A stretch of DNA of 64,000 nt, from positions 53,110,984 to 53,174,983 of the forward strand of contig NC_088300.1 of the NCBI RefSeq assembly GCF_032854445.1, read 5' to 3'. The notes below the pieces were generated by a model. The model was not told where the DNA came from. It did not search any database and saw only the letters and a list, made by a program, of their open reading frames with translations. The translations under genes and the position numbers were made by a program. Positions 11,586 through 25,199 of this stretch are shown piece after piece (the stretch's first letter is position 1; the number at the start of each line of letters is the position of its first letter). The stretch is from Liolophura sinensis (Eukaryota; Mollusca; Polyplacophora; Chitonida; Chitonidae).

Positions 11586-13265
11586 CCAGTAAGATCCACC
11601 GTACACCACAACATCCCCTCCACAGTTATACTACATTCATATTCATAAGTGAGTACCATGTAAAACCCTAAGCATATATATATTCATAAGTGTTAAAACT
11701 AATGTGTGATATGGTCATAAAGACCATTTCATTCACAAGCCTGGAATAAAATGTAACACATTTGAGTCTACTTCTACTTGGCGAATTCTTCTTGATATGC
11801 TTGTACAAAGATACAGAGGTATCGTGCCTTCCACGTATTTCAACAAAGCCTCGCTTTCATTCAACACGTGATGTTAATTACAGTTCAGATGACAAAAGGA
11901 CAGGCAAAAACTTTGAGGTTTAAGAAACTTGCCATGGTCTTTCGAACTAGGGATTATGACCGTTTCACATGTTAAAAATACTTACACCTGCGTCCCAGTG
12001 AAAGAGGAGTTTCTGTAATTGTGGTTATAGCAGTTGATCACGATACTGAAATAACGTCAACGCTCTCCTTCATACCACTGAGACAATTCCACAGAGACAT
12101 ACCCTGCTTAGCCAACATTCTCCATATGTAACCTGGCAACGTCTATTCATTACTATAAGCACTTAAAATCTTTGGTAAAACGCCATTGGCCTTATGCAAG
12201 GTAGAACTGATTAGATCACTGATGCCGAAGAATTCTGAAGGTCACACAAGTAAACTGGAGAGCAGAGACACGACGTCAATTCATCGAGCACCAGAAAGAC
12301 TGATTTGATCACGGGTGTGTTTTCTTAGCTACAGCTCACATTTAGTGGAGCGACAAATAATATTTCTTTTTCAGATAACAGACTGATTTAGGATTTTGTG
12401 GCGCATTCCGACATTGAAAACATTTTAAATTTTGTAAAATACCATATGTATATCTATGAATGAAAGATTATAGCTTAAACCCGCATCGTGTATATCTATG
12501 CAAAATGCTCCCTGTTACGTAATTTTCCATACAGTATCACCACAACGCAACGAAATAATATTGCTTTAAACTTTTTGGCTTATACCTTCTCGGACATTTC
12601 TTATTCATAAAACCTACGCCCAGTGTTGTAACTTTCTGACGCATAAGTAAAACAAATAAAAGCCGTTACAATTGATTTAAAGAGGAAACGAAAATGTATC
12701 GTACAAAACTAACGCAGGCATCTTCACAACACGCCAGTAATCAAGCTAGCGCCGATCATCTCCAGATCTAGACTGGCACGCAATTTTGAACCGGGCAGTG
12801 TTTATTAATAATTGGAATACTAAGATACAACCGTCATTCCTGACGTGATCTTACATTAATACCAACTTAAATGATTTGTTGTGTGTCAAGAGATTGGCCC
12901 GTTGTGCCAGACAAATGGGTGTATCTCCCAAACAATCGCTATATCCCCAATGCTCATTGAATGTTACTCTTGGTTTCGGGGCCCCTTCGCAACATGTATA
13001 AGGCTCAGTTATTTGCTTGGCCACTACGCTGGACATGCTCACTAAGTAACCAGATCCCAGGGTAGTTGGCTAATTAGGGTGGCTTAACTTGACCAGTTTA
13101 GCCAGTTAGATGTGAACATATTGCCACAAAAGAGCACTTAAGGAAATGTGGGCCTACTGTTCTCTAATCGATGCTCAAGACGCCGTTTCAGGGATTTCCA
13201 GTGGCTGGCAGGATGGGGTTGGTTAGGCTACAAGGAGACAGTCACACACCGTCCTGTCATTCACT
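11586..13265. other. No gene recognised
   Basis: No supported exon, SINE or array. Open frames are all near 60 codons. Confidence 0.45.
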
Positions 13266-13269
13266 TAAA

Positions 13270-13640
13270 ATGTGTGTTCTCGATTATTTGGTCAACTGCA
13301 AATTGTACAATGTAAATCGTATCAACTTCGAGATAATTAACGGACTATGAGAAAACGACAATAGAATGGTGTCAGTAATAGGCCCAACGACTTGTTATAC
13401 GTAGTAGAACCAATGTCAGATGTCAGTAAAATAAACTAAAGCATTGTGTACTTGGCGCCCGTTCTCCAATATTTGGTCCACTGCACGTTACACAATGTAA
13501 ATCGTATCTATTCTCAGATAATTAAAGAAAAAGCGACCATTCGATGAGGTCAATAATTGACTCCAGGAATTGATATGTGTGGAAGAATCCGTGCCAAACG
13601 TAAATAAAATGAACCCACGTCTTGTGTACTTGACGTTTTC
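13270..13640 (+). repeat. Tandem duplication, ~186-bp unit
   Basis: Two diverged copies in a row, starting at GTTCTCGATTATTTGG (13275) and GTTCTCCAATATTTGG (13461). Each contains CAATGTAAATCGTATC near its start and TTGTGTACTTG near its end. The frame at 13488-13694 (-) lies inside it and has no other support. Confidence 0.7.
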
Positions 13641-14029
13641 GTGAAAAAGAGAAACGTTAACAAGGGTATTTTTGTAATAGTTCATGAATTCCATGAGGTG
13701 GATGGTGGATAATAGTAATCAGTTGACACCCTTCACACCTTATTCAATTCGGTCTCCAATTCTAACTTTTACTGAAATCATAAATCGGCCGAGTCGAAAG
13801 GCAGGCATGGCATCACGCCAGGTTTTTTTATACAGAAATAAAACTAAAACATTCTAATTTCTTCCTCGCTATAAAATGTTCATGTTTGAAAAAGTTTGTA
13901 ATACAGAGAATTGCACTGGTAGAAACTCAAAATACATCATTTTCAGTAATGTTATACCACAGATATTCAAGGTCCTCGATGATTATGACATCAGCTGGAA
14001 TATTCAAACTCAACGCGAAGTATAACGAT

Positions 14030-14310
14030 TCTATTCCTTTTTTCCTCATTTTGGAGACGAGGTCTCACAGTTATTATACAAGCAGACTAGTTCGGCTGGT
14101 ACCCTTTATTCTCATTTGTAAGAGAACCCTCCCACCCTCAATTCACCAAGAAGAGTCCCACAACTCTACATAGACTCCCATCGATACCTATTGTCCTAGA
14201 GTCACCTATTATTTTCCTCATTTCTGTGTTTTCCCTTAGGAGATGAGTGTTAGTCCCACTGCTACCTATTATCCTCATTTTTATGGACACGAGTCCTACA
14301 ACTTATTACA
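14030..14310 (+). repeat. Highly degenerate tandem repeat (~55-70 bp)
   Basis: Four loosely related segments share a TATTTTCCTCATTTT core followed after a few bases by GGAGACGAGTCYCACAAC-like sequence (near 14036, 14098, 14204 and 14264). The spacing is irregular, so this is an old array or partly chance similarity. Confidence 0.35.
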
Positions 14311-17300
14311 TTTACATATAAACGTAGCATTGGGAGTACGGTGTAACCTCTGGTGGATGTTCCCTAATAAGTTCCCCGTGCGCACTCTGTCATTGACTGA
14401 GGCCCTATAATCCAGCATCACTGATGTACATCCTAAGTATCATCAGTCCAGGAGGGTAATGCGAACTATCAGCTCTGCAAATCGTCACATTCACACACGA
14501 GCAGTCCGGATTTGTAAAACACTGAACTATATAGGCCTGCCACGTGTAGCAATTATTAACGAGCCAACAAAGACAATATACTACTGCTTCAAATTAACCA
14601 ATCACAACCCATAATCAATACTGGCTCAGCTCTCATATACTTCTCTTTGAACTGCACCCAATTTCACAGCCGGACATACTGAAGGCATTATTATAAACTA
14701 ATTACACTTCAAAGTACTTCTGAAAATGCATATCTTCCGCTGATCTAGTGACCGTAAGTAAATTGCGAGTGTTATATATCATATATCACCTAAATAACAG
14801 GTGCATCTTACAACAGACATCGTCCAGACATGTCAAAGGCATGATACTGCGACATAGTATACTTCACAGTTTTACACCAATGATACTATATATAAACCCA
14901 CTCGGAGACTAGGTACATATTGATTGGTTGTCTCACAGCTGTTCAGTTTATTGGAACATGCAGGCAGTCCACAAACCATAATGATCTAATGACAGCAGAG
15001 AGACCAAACAACGATTATGGCTTCTCTAACCTTCTAGCACAGATTCTGAACAAATGTGTCCTGGGACATTTTTATGACATCTGCTGACTTTAACTAGTCG
15101 TCAAAACTGGACACATATATGTAAGATTTCATACCTTCATCCAACACGATAGTAAATTTTCTTCGTCTAAATGAAAAGATGCATTCCACGCCTGTTTCTA
15201 ACATATTGCGAGTTTAATTTATACATAATAGAATTCTTTGGTGTGTCAACCAAATTGAAGTTTTGTATTATATGAAATTTTCTTTTCCTGGGTGGCCAAA
15301 GGCTCGAGTATACATAATAGAGCGTTATGAGCGTCCTAGTCCTATTTTACCACACATTTATCTACACAGTACATGTACTAGTCAACAGAATCTTGCCATC
15401 TGTCCGGACGATCACATAAGGGACAGAGATTTGGCTGGGATCCACGGTAATGGGTGAGTGCTTGAAGGAGAAGCTGGTGTGCCAGACATCTCCGCCATTA
15501 AATCAGAGGATAACACGTCTTTTCTGACCAATCGGACGTAAAGCAGTGATAAAATCATGCAATGACCAGCCAATTATTCAAGACTGTATCACCCACATTG
15601 ATTATTATGGAATAAATTGAGTCCACATACATCATTTACCGTGTGGTTAGGTCGATTCTGGGTACTCACCATAATGAACAGAGGCTCGCGTAATGAATGT
15701 GTCTGGCTCTTTTGTCTATGCTCCAGTTTTGTGTCAACAGACGCTCTTACCGGCATCACCGAAAACAACATCCGTGCTGCTGACACTTATCAGGGGTGAA
15801 CAGTGATTTACACCCAGTAAGCCCCCTTTGATCACCCAATCACAAGACATCGCCTACTCATCTTACATAGCTTTGTTCACTTGTCAGTAAAAGTAAAAGC
15901 TAACGTCCAGTTACACTGGACTAATCTTTAATAATGGTGTGATGCATTAGAGTACAGTTGGAACGTTGTTTTCTTTTCTTACATGCTGAACGCGGGTAAA
16001 AACTTGAAATGAAAACAGAGAAACCCGAATTAACAAACTAATGACCTTTGATAAGGACCCTAGTTCAGCACGTATACTGATGAAGGACAATTCACTGCAT
16101 ATATCTGTGCGATATGCCTATTGTATCCAATGGAAATGAGAAAAATGAGACCGACTGAACAGATTTACCATTAGGGGGCATATCACCATCACTGCATTTC
16201 TGTCTAACGTATGAATTGCTGTATACTGTATTGCAAGAACCTGTATTCGCTGATGGCTGTTGATAGTTCTTTGACGCGTTCATAAAATTTATCCACCTGG
16301 CCTCTTCGGTTTAAGTAAAACGCTTTCATCTTTTCGTAGTGATAATGTAGATTCTATACATGTTAGATAAATATACATCGTTCACATTAGGGCTTATTCG
16401 TACGCGATTATAATCCTGAAAGGATTTTATTTATCACCAATTAAGATAATTTTGCTTAGTAAACAAAGCGTTTGGGAAAGGTAAGGAAACATTGTTGTTT
16501 GCATAAATAACGCAAATGCTTAAGTAAAATGAATATGACGTATCTAGAGTGTTTGTTTAGAAAGCAGTGCAACAGGATACACTCATTTATCTTGTCCATA
16601 ACCAGATCCGCAATATTCCGCAGTACGATACAAAAACACTCATTTTATATACACGAATAGCTAAAATATGTCTCAAATTATAGCATGGAATCTTTTGACA
16701 AGTTTATGTAAATAGCAAAGCTATAACTTTTCATCCTTTCACAAAAGAGCTCTGGTCGATTCAATCCCCATTGTGCTGTGCCAGACGATGCCATCAACTT
16801 GATTCAACAGCTTTATCCCTTGCCTAATAACGCTGACAAACCGCTGCTACCAGAGCGGAAGGCGATTCGCTCGTATCAGAAGTATCGCCGCTAGGGTATG
16901 AAACTGACAGTCAACGTTCTCATTTAAAAGCCTTAAATTTATACGTGGCATATTCCCCTGGTGATTTGGGCCTTTATACGAAGGCTCCACTTATTACTCG
17001 GTGCACTTCCCAACGCAGCGTAAATCCAGAAAGAAAAATCTAATCTAATATAACTGTGATCATGGCATATCTAGATGTGACTATCGGGAATAGAGGATAA
17101 CATTAAAGCAAATGCAATCATACATGCTACATTCTTTAATGTTGTGCGTCATCATTACGTTTTTTAAGCTAATTCTTGACATTTTATACCAGATCTCCAA
17201 GGTTTTCAAGCAGCGATTGCCACTGTTTAATTCATGTTATACCTTGTGAGGTGTTTTGCCAAGGTTACTGAACGGGGAAGACGTATTGACAATGAAGAAA

Positions 17301-20300
17301 AGAAAACTTCACCAAAAAAGCTGGAAAGGCAATGAATATCATATCGCCGCTTTACCGATTTGATCAATTCGGAATCCAGCAGGGCCGTGTCTGGAGCAGC
17401 TGAGGGATTGCCCGGGCTCAGGAGTGTCCAGGCAGTCAGCAGGCAGGCGTCTAGATGGATAGAACGCCTTCCGGGATGGCGGGAATCGTCCCCCTGGTGG
17501 CTCCGTAGCCAGAGAACTCGAGTAAACCAACTTCTTCCCGATTTTCCCTTTTGCAAACAACAAGTAGGCATTCTAGTCAGATTATCTCGTCCGTGGTCCG
17601 TGTTTTTAATGCCTCTTGAAGAAGATTATCGATTACCCGGCAGCCCAGCCCTCTGCACCCACTACTTCACGGCATGAACCTAAATCCTGTCTGACTGGGA
17701 ATATGTCGACTTAACACCGACGTGTTCCTGCAGAGACGGCTCTCACAGCGAATAAGAGCAGAGATAATAAATCTGTCGTCATCTCAGGAGCCAGCTGCAC
17801 AAAGGCGTCTTCGTGCTATGTCAGAAACATAGAACATTAAAGAAAAAAGTACATCTGAATTCATAAAAGTAATAATAACGCACGCTTAAAATAACAATAA
17901 TGTTAAAGTCAAATTAAATTAGAAAATGCTTTGTAAACCCGTTCCTTGCCTAGGGATTTACCCACCGACAGCCTGACTGGACAGTATCTTTGAGCTCAAA
18001 GACGTTTAAGAGAACGCAAAACGTAACTTTATTTAAGAACTGCCGATTCTATGAATCATTCCTGTCATAATGCGAAGAATTGTATTGTAACCCACATTCT
18101 CTGCTTGCGGAAGTGTACACTGTGTGTCCAGGGAACACTGTTTATGTCGATTCGTTGTCCATTGCTCAAGCCACATACCAGAATATAGATACACTTCGTG
18201 CGTGTAATTTGCTGAGACTGGCCGACAAACCTAGCTTTTATCCCACAACCCTTGATAATACAGCTCAATGTTTTATGGATGAAGGAGCAGGTTTATATTG
18301 TGTCAGTACCATTGTTGTCATAACGGTATAAATACTGCCCGGAAGATCGCACACATAAACACCCACGCAAATCACCGTATTCCAACAAACAGCTTTGTAT
18401 AATACCATGCATCCATAACAGCATCACTATTCTCTGCAAATACAAAGCTGCTGTTGGCTTTTATGGGATTAAAAATAACGAAAGCTGGGAATATTAGTGA
18501 TATGGACATGTTAACGGAAAATCATGTCCTTTGTTCACATGCGTCTTTGCTGAGTTTTATGAATTTTCCAGAAGGAAACGCTTTTCAAACAATATGCGTG
18601 AACAATGTCAACACCTTCCCAAACCCTAACCCGATTTGCATATATATAAGCCTTAGTGTGTTTGAGAAATACCGAATCGTTGCAGTTAGCTACTTGATAA
18701 ATATATTGTATTGAGGTCAATCCGAAAATTCTTGGGTGAAAAATGCACTGAGTAATCCAGTTTTACTATACAAACAAACCGCCACAAAAAGTTCCGCTTC
18801 GGGGCAGTAAAAATGCAATCAGTACATACACCGCACTTAAACCCCACTTAAACCCCACTTTAAGTGGTGAACGATCCCTTTTTAAAGTTTACAGTGCCCT
18901 CACCTGTCACAAGTTGACCTATATACTGTCCTAATTAATGAAAAATCAAGGTAATGGCGTATCCATTCAGGTTTCAGGTCTGTTCTATAACTCTATCAGC
19001 CAATGAATTTGACCAATACATGAAGAATGTGTATTACAGAGTAGACGGTATTTTCTGCAACAAGAAGACGCGTGCTACTCAACTTGCCCTTGTCGTCGTA
19101 AATTAGTGAGAAAGTCACATGTGCCACATCTGGAGTCGGCTCTGCTTCAGTCCTGTCACTGACTCATACACTGACAATAGTCAAAACGTGTCTATTGGAT
19201 CCGAACAGACGGTTCTCAAGGGTTCTCTTCTTGACAGGGCTCACAAGAGCTTTAATTTGGACCGAAGGTGAGTGGACCGAGACAATCTGCTGACTACATG
19301 GACATGACTTTTAGACCGTCAATCTTTTCACATCAAGAACAGCGGTTATACCGTGCCCGTTTAGGAAATGGAAGGCACTACGAGCTTATTTTGTCTCTGA
19401 GAAACGCAGCCATTTCTATAAACGAACTTAATACCTATATATTTCAGTTAATTATCGGTGAAAACAATCAAATGTAAATAAAGGATCTTAATCTGAATCT
19501 AAAGTGTACTTGTAGAAGTTATTTGAACATGCATTGCTTTAGTTAATATAAATGCACAGGGATATTGGCGGGGGGGGGGGGGGCGTCTTGGTTACAGCCA
19601 CATAATCTGCAGTTCAGAAGCAAGCCGTTTAACTTCAGATCATGTGCTTGAGAAGAACAACATGGCAGTATACTGGGTGGGGCGCACCTGTTGTGTACAG
19701 GGCCTTTATCCTTTATAGGAGCTTTTTAGGACCTCTGGACGATGAGAGGCTACATGATGAGGACAAACAATGCTTCATGAGGGCGATGAGGCTTTTTCAA
19801 TAGGCATGTTATAAATAAAGCATTTCCCTCCTGACTAATTACCACAAACTTTACCAATTACTGCCCCCCCCCCCCCGACTATATGTCCGTTGTTACTGCA
19901 AACGGCACTCCGGGCATCATCATCTTCACGAAGCAAAAAAAGCCAATTTTTGCCTTCATGAGAAGACCGCCTTGACAATTTATTGCCGTTAGGGAATATG
20001 GCCATTCTACAAGATATCGTCAATTTTCCAATTACGGTTTGGAGCAGTCTGCTAATACTGGCAGCGGATTTCAATAAATCGGAAGTTTACGATGCCAGGT
20101 GTCAATTTTGTAACGGTTTAATCTAGTGTGTATCTTTGGCGGCAGTTTTGTTACTGGGGACGCTATTCTGTGATCGGACCAGCTAGTAATACATGGTCGT
20201 AATAGAGACTTTGACTGCGTTCACAACCGGTGATTTAAATGTACCAGTAATATTTGCTTCATGGTGTTCTTTTCATGAGATGTAGTTATCTGTCATATTA

Positions 20301-20534
20301 GGCGTTCTTACGCATAATTAAAGAGGCCATCAATAAGTTCCTCAATCAATCCTCAAATCATGCAATGCAAAATGTGACACTTCACTAGGCTACATTCTCG
20401 ATTCCATGCAGATAACGTTGAACGGTGCACAAAGCCCAGGAAAATGTGAGTAGCGCGAAGTGACTGTAATAATTCCTGATGGTCATGTATAGAAACACAC
20501 TCATCCTTGCCACAGGAGATTATGCCGTCAAAAG
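14311..20534. other. No gene recognised
   Basis: Long stretch without a supported gene. A GC- and CpG-richer patch at about 17380-17570 carries three overlapping frames on two strands (up to 114 codons) with no recognisable protein. A possible 30-nt exon-like piece at 19238-19267 (+) has an acceptor-like TTCTTGACAG and a donor-like GTGAGT, but no partner exon was found. Confidence 0.35.
19570..19876. repeat. Poly-G and poly-C tracts 280 bp apart
   Basis: A 14-base G run (19570-19583) is followed 280 bp later by a 13-base C run (19864-19876). Their flanks are not alike, so they are not the ends of one inverted repeat. Each could form G-rich secondary structure, on opposite strands. Homopolymers this long may carry assembly length errors. 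Confidence 0.7.
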
Positions 20535-22560
20535 ACACCAACCGTATCTAAGACGACTTCTTTCATCAGTGTTCTGGAACTCTCTCATAGACAGCACAGA
20601 CGTTAATGGAAGTGTGTCAAATTTTTATGACATTCTGTTTAGGTCAATCTAACTCTGTTCCAAGTGTTCTAATTCGTGGGCACAAGTTTCCATCTTGGTT
20701 TGATCAAGATCTACTAGCCGTACTTAAAGGTAAGGAACAGTCTTATAACATCTACAAAAAAAGATAACAGTGACATTCATTATTCTAATTTCAAAAACAT
20801 TCAAAAAGTTAAAACGGGAAAAATATGAGGAATATATTTCAAATGTTCTGTCAGAAACGGAAAACAACCCGAAACGATTCTGGGGTTTCATAAAAGCCAA
20901 GCAATCAAAAGGCTCAATTCCGGGCTCTGTCAAGTATGAAAGTATTGAGACTAATGATATCAACTCAGTCACAGAGTTGTTTACCGAGTTTTTCTATAGG
21001 GTTTTTACTTATTACTGCCCTATATCTTTGCTACAACTCTTCATTAAAATTTTTGAAAAGGCTGTATATGAAACACTGTTTCCTGTTCGAAAAAAATAGC
21101 CTTAAATCAAGATGGATGTTTTCGTTACCGTGACACAGTTACCAGCCTAACCTGTTATGTTGATGCTATCACTAAGGCTTTTGATGCAAAACTGCAGACC
21201 GATGGTCCGTACCTAGACCTATGTAAAGCTTTCAGCAGCGTCTGTCATGATATGCTGATACATAAACCGAGGCAATATGGCTTCCAAGGCCCACTGCTCA
21301 AATGGCTGCGCTCCTATCTCAAAGGCCGTTCGCAAAGAGTTGTCCTACAGGGCGCAGGATCTTCATGGAAGCCGGTATTATTCGGCGTACCGCAAGGGTC
21401 TTTGATTGGTCCGCTACTGTTTATTTTATATGTAAACGACCTGTCTTCTTGTGTTCGGCACTCTAAATTGTCACTGTATGCATGACAGTAAACTTTACAA
21501 ACAAGTGCGTTCCGCGCGAGAATGTGAGCTATTACAGAATGTAATACGTTTGCACATTTAACAAACTGGTGTTCAGTTTGGCAGCTTAAGTTAAACGTGA
21601 ACAAGTGTAGTGTCATATCATTCACTTGAAAGAGTTGAGACTGTGAAAGATCTTGGGATAACATTAACCAGTAATCTGAATTTTAGAGTACATGTCATCC
21701 ATACCTTTAGAAAAGATTATAAAATGCTTGGTCTTCTCAAGCGATCGTGCATTTCTTTTACAAAAACCAAGTCACTTTGGTATGAGCCAATTATATGGTC
21801 CTCAACCCAAAAATATCTTCTCAGACAAGTTAAAGTTCGTTAAAATAGTTCATCAAATATCTTTGTTTTAAAACTAATGACGCTTATTCCTCTGAAAAAT
21901 ACAGTGCTATGTGTAAACATTTTCAGCTGCCCACACTATCTGATCGCCCCAGAGCTGCCAATTTAAAGTTCTTACACAAATGTGTTCACTCTGTCGCTGA
22001 CTCGCCTTACCTAGTAGAGCAGGTCAACTTTAATTTTCTGCCCAGGCCTTACGACAAACAGCAACTTTCGGCCTGCGTCAACTAGAATTAACGCTCGAAA
22101 ACATTCTTTTTTCCCTCGAGCCATAAATTCCTATAATAACCTGAGTTGAAATTAATCCATAGAAATTTTTCCTTCATAACAATCTTTATGTTGATGGGAT
22201 TCTTTTTTAACGGGTTTTCCGTGATTAACATATTTGATGATCTTAACTTCTGATTCTAACGGTTTACAATTCTTATTTTTTTTATGAAATTTCAACAAGA
22301 ATAGTTTTATATATTCATCCTATGTTTACACGTAGGCTTATAAAATTTCTGTAGCAAGAATTAGATCATATGTTTACCTGTGTTTACACTATCTTTGTAC
22401 AAAAAATTGTATTTTATATTTACATAGCTCTACATATGTGTATTATACGCTTCTGTTACTCTGTATGTATCCCCGTTATCAGGTTATCAGGCCTGTAAGT
22501 GGGCTCCTGGCCTGTTGGCTCTGAATATTAATAAACCATAAAGGTATAGTTAATTTGATG
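20535..22560 (+). pseudogene. Decayed non-LTR retrotransposon (CR1/Jockey group), RT region
   Basis: Plus-strand fragments in order: a linker between endonuclease and RT (FPSWFDQDLLAVLKGKEQS near 20690, then NPKRFWGFIKAKQSKG near 20870), RT block CPISLL (near 21015), the catalytic block around YLDLCKAF (near 21210), and GVPQGSLIGPLLFILYVND (near 21390-21440). Next come the thumb region with VKDLGITLTSNLNFRVH (from 21640) and C-terminal remnants to about 22130. The RT is broken. A stretch is missing between the FFYRVFT and CPISLL motifs, and there are several frameshifts. A 2-bp loss near 21480 destroys the first Asp codon of the catalytic Asp-Asp pair, and stops follow. The 5' part, including the endonuclease, is absent. 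The 3' end near 22530-22560 is AATATTAATAAACC, so the copy looks 5'-truncated. The clade assignment is by motif style only. Confidence 0.85.
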
Positions 22561-22574
22561 ACGTCGTAATATGC

Positions 22575-22640
22575 ATTTGTATACCAGTCGTTTACCATAA
22601 TGGAAGTTCCAAGTCAATAATCTCAAGATAACTTTCATCA
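22575..22640 (-). repeat. Interspersed repeat R1, copy 1
   Basis: Contains a GTATACCAGTCG-like start and CAAGTCAATAATCTCAAGAT. It is one of four diverged ~65-80-bp copies in this window (also 45445-45535, 46915-46990 and 48483-48560). The orientation is opposite to the 46.9- and 48.5-kb copies. It directly follows the LINE 3' end. The origin of the family is unknown. Confidence 0.5.
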
Positions 22641-25132
22641 TAACAAAGTACCACAAAAAAACTAAGTACATAAAGTAAGAATTACCGTACGTAAAGAGAA
22701 GCAGTCAATGGTTTGCAATCATGCTGAAAAAGACGACGAAAGGAATGTTACGCTAGGCTGGTATTTTCAGCCATTATCCAATTGGTGAGCTTAGTTTCAC
22801 TAGTTTACAAGTTGTCATTTAGCAACAATTTGTTTCTGGGTTGCGCTTATAGATTGCAAAAATGATGATTTTACATAACACTATGCGTTTTATGCCACTG
22901 ACATATACATTGAATATGCAAAGGCAAACAAAAAATACAAAGCCAATTACAAATTACCGATATCTTCGCCGAAAGTCAGACAGATTGTGTGTAGGGGTCT
23001 AAATTTGCAACAAAGACTTTGGATACTTTGATTGTAAAAGTGGATTTAAGGGCTACTTTACGCTTCTGATTATACCTTAGAGACATGGAGGCATTGACTA
23101 CAAGTATATGCTGATGCGGAGGGACGGGCCTGACTGAGATTGAAGGAAGTCAAGGCGCTAGGGGACTGCCGGGGCGTATGATATCCTCCACAGTCCGCCC
23201 GAACGACACCTTCAATGACTATAGCGGCAGGCATTGTATGCCCGGCGTGATTATCCGAGATTCCCGTGGAATCTAATCAGAGTCGACAGAAACCTACATC
23301 CACGGGAAAAACACAAGGAACTTCACCTACACGCCAGACTAAACCCAATTTTCATCCATTCAAGTGATGACGGGACTGTTTGAGATAGAGCGCTTCCTTC
23401 TGTCATTGTTAGACAGTGACCATCGATCTCTAATCAACGCGACCAGGTCATGTGTTAATGCTGACACCCACGGCTTCCACCAGCCACGGAGGTAGGAATA
23501 TCCTGTGTAGTCTTATTCACTACAGACAAAAGACACAGAACAGGTAACATATACTTAACATCAAAGTGTTACATGGCCCTGGAACCGTGAGTACAGCGCG
23601 GCTGGATGTGGTAGATACTATCTGCTGGTCTTTATGGCAATGGTTGTTCTAAGACAACCCTGATAACCAGTCCCACTGTTTCCTGACTGTCACTTCAACA
23701 ACTAGATCCTAAGACTGGCGATATAGTGCTGTTAATTATATTTGTTGAACAACGTCAAAATGAATGCTGAAAACATTATCAAATACAGAAATACACAAAA
23801 TCTGAAGTACGCAAAATGTTATAAAATAATTTTAACCGTGGAAAATATTTTATCTATCGTTAAAAATTATGTGGGTATTAACGCCACAGGAGAAATTATC
23901 TAGATAGAAAGAATGCAAGATTTAACATGGAAGCCCTGGCTTACAGAAACAATTTGCATGGAGAACGTGTGAATGATCGGTTTAAGGCTCAAAGCTGTGT
24001 GGGCTTTATTCCTTTCACATATACAAAAAAACGATATTCCCAGTCCTATGTTAAAACACATTTCACGTCATGACACCATTCAGTAAGATGTGTTTAACAC
24101 CTAAGGAGTATGAATTTTCTGATTATCACTGAGATGAGATTTAAATATTCATGTGACGAATTATACAATTTTTTTCAAGCCGCAGCGGAGAGTTTCGAGT
24201 TAAAATGAAGAATGATTTTTAGGTTCTGGCATAATTATGGGAAGTTTTTTTTACTTGGTATTCGTTTTGCACTTGAGCTGGCACTTTGGCAGGAGATGTA
24301 ACGGGTTAAACATTAACAACTGACTTGAAATTGAGTTCACTTGTTTGATTTGCTGCCGGGTTTTTTTTTATATACAAAAGATGTTCTACGTCAGACATTA
24401 ACACACATACGCATAATAATTTAGAATTTAGAAATCGCTTATGTTGCCAATTGGAATTCATTTGCTTTTGAGTAACAATTAATATGTTGTCAAGATTTAT
24501 GTCCAAGCATTTTACATTCAGTGCTGGCTATTAAACAAACCTCTGTTCATCAAGGTGAATCTTTATCTAGTCAGTTCAGCAACGATTTTAAATAATTTAT
24601 AGTCACATCGCCACCCAGTTAAAATATAAATGCAACTGTTACTCGGTGTTTAAAAAGTCAATATTATCAAGTTAAACATTTAAGAAAGTTTCCAGTCGAT
24701 ACATAAAACATTCCCAATCACCTTGGTTACAGCTTCGATCTTTCCAGTGGATGTTCGTTTAAAACAAAACCATTTCCCATACCTGTAGTACTCACTTTCA
24801 CGGCACACACAGTCATGTTTTATTCACTGTTTCCATAGTTGTCCACTACTTCACTTGTCAATCAGTTAAGATCTGATCACGACTCGTTTGTTAACGAGGT
24901 GCGAAATAGTCGTCGAGATTCTACATTGTGTTACAGTGCTACTTACTGAGTGCTACCCGTACGCGATATAAGCAGAATAGATCTTTTTGCAGGTCGTCAT
25001 TTATTAACGGTTGTGCATATCGATCTACTTGGCATAAATGGTGACACACATAGATAACAACCATCGCTCAGTATATACACCAGTACATAGGACTGTTATA
25101 TACCCTACAGTCACAACACGTGGATGCTAGGA
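22641..25132. other. No gene recognised
   Basis: AT-rich, without supported exons. A 10-bp inverted repeat with a 28-nt loop (TTCCCGTGGA at 23261-23270, TCCACGGGAA at 23299-23308) sits in a GC-richer patch at 23100-23500. That patch has no open frame of note. Confidence 0.4.
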
Positions 25133-25143
25133 GAAGCTCAAAT

Positions 25144-25188
25144 TTATTTATTTATTTATTTATTTGATTGGTATTTACGCCGTACTGT
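25144..25188 (-). mobile_element. Very short (45-bp) SINE 3'-end insertion with perfect TSD
   Basis: On minus: ACAGTACGGCGTAAATACCA, then ATCAAAT and (AAAT)n, which is just the last ~45 bases of the V-SINE. It is flanked by exact 11-bp direct repeats GAAGCTCAAAT at 25133-25143 and 25189-25199. The target duplication shows that this fragment inserted as such by target-primed reverse transcription. It is not a remnant of a longer copy. Confidence 0.9.
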
Positions 25189-25199
25189 GAAGCTCAAAT

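Noticed and set aside
15749-15860. Minus frame reading SSTDVVFGDA ending at a GTAAGAG donor-like site, and a nearby GTGAGT site at 15658
   Set aside because: Overlapping alternatives with no convincing acceptor or partner exon.
17227-17677. GC-richer patch with three overlapping frames, considered as an exon or CpG island
   Set aside because: Frames on both strands are equally open and no domain or splice sites stand out. CpG density was not computed.
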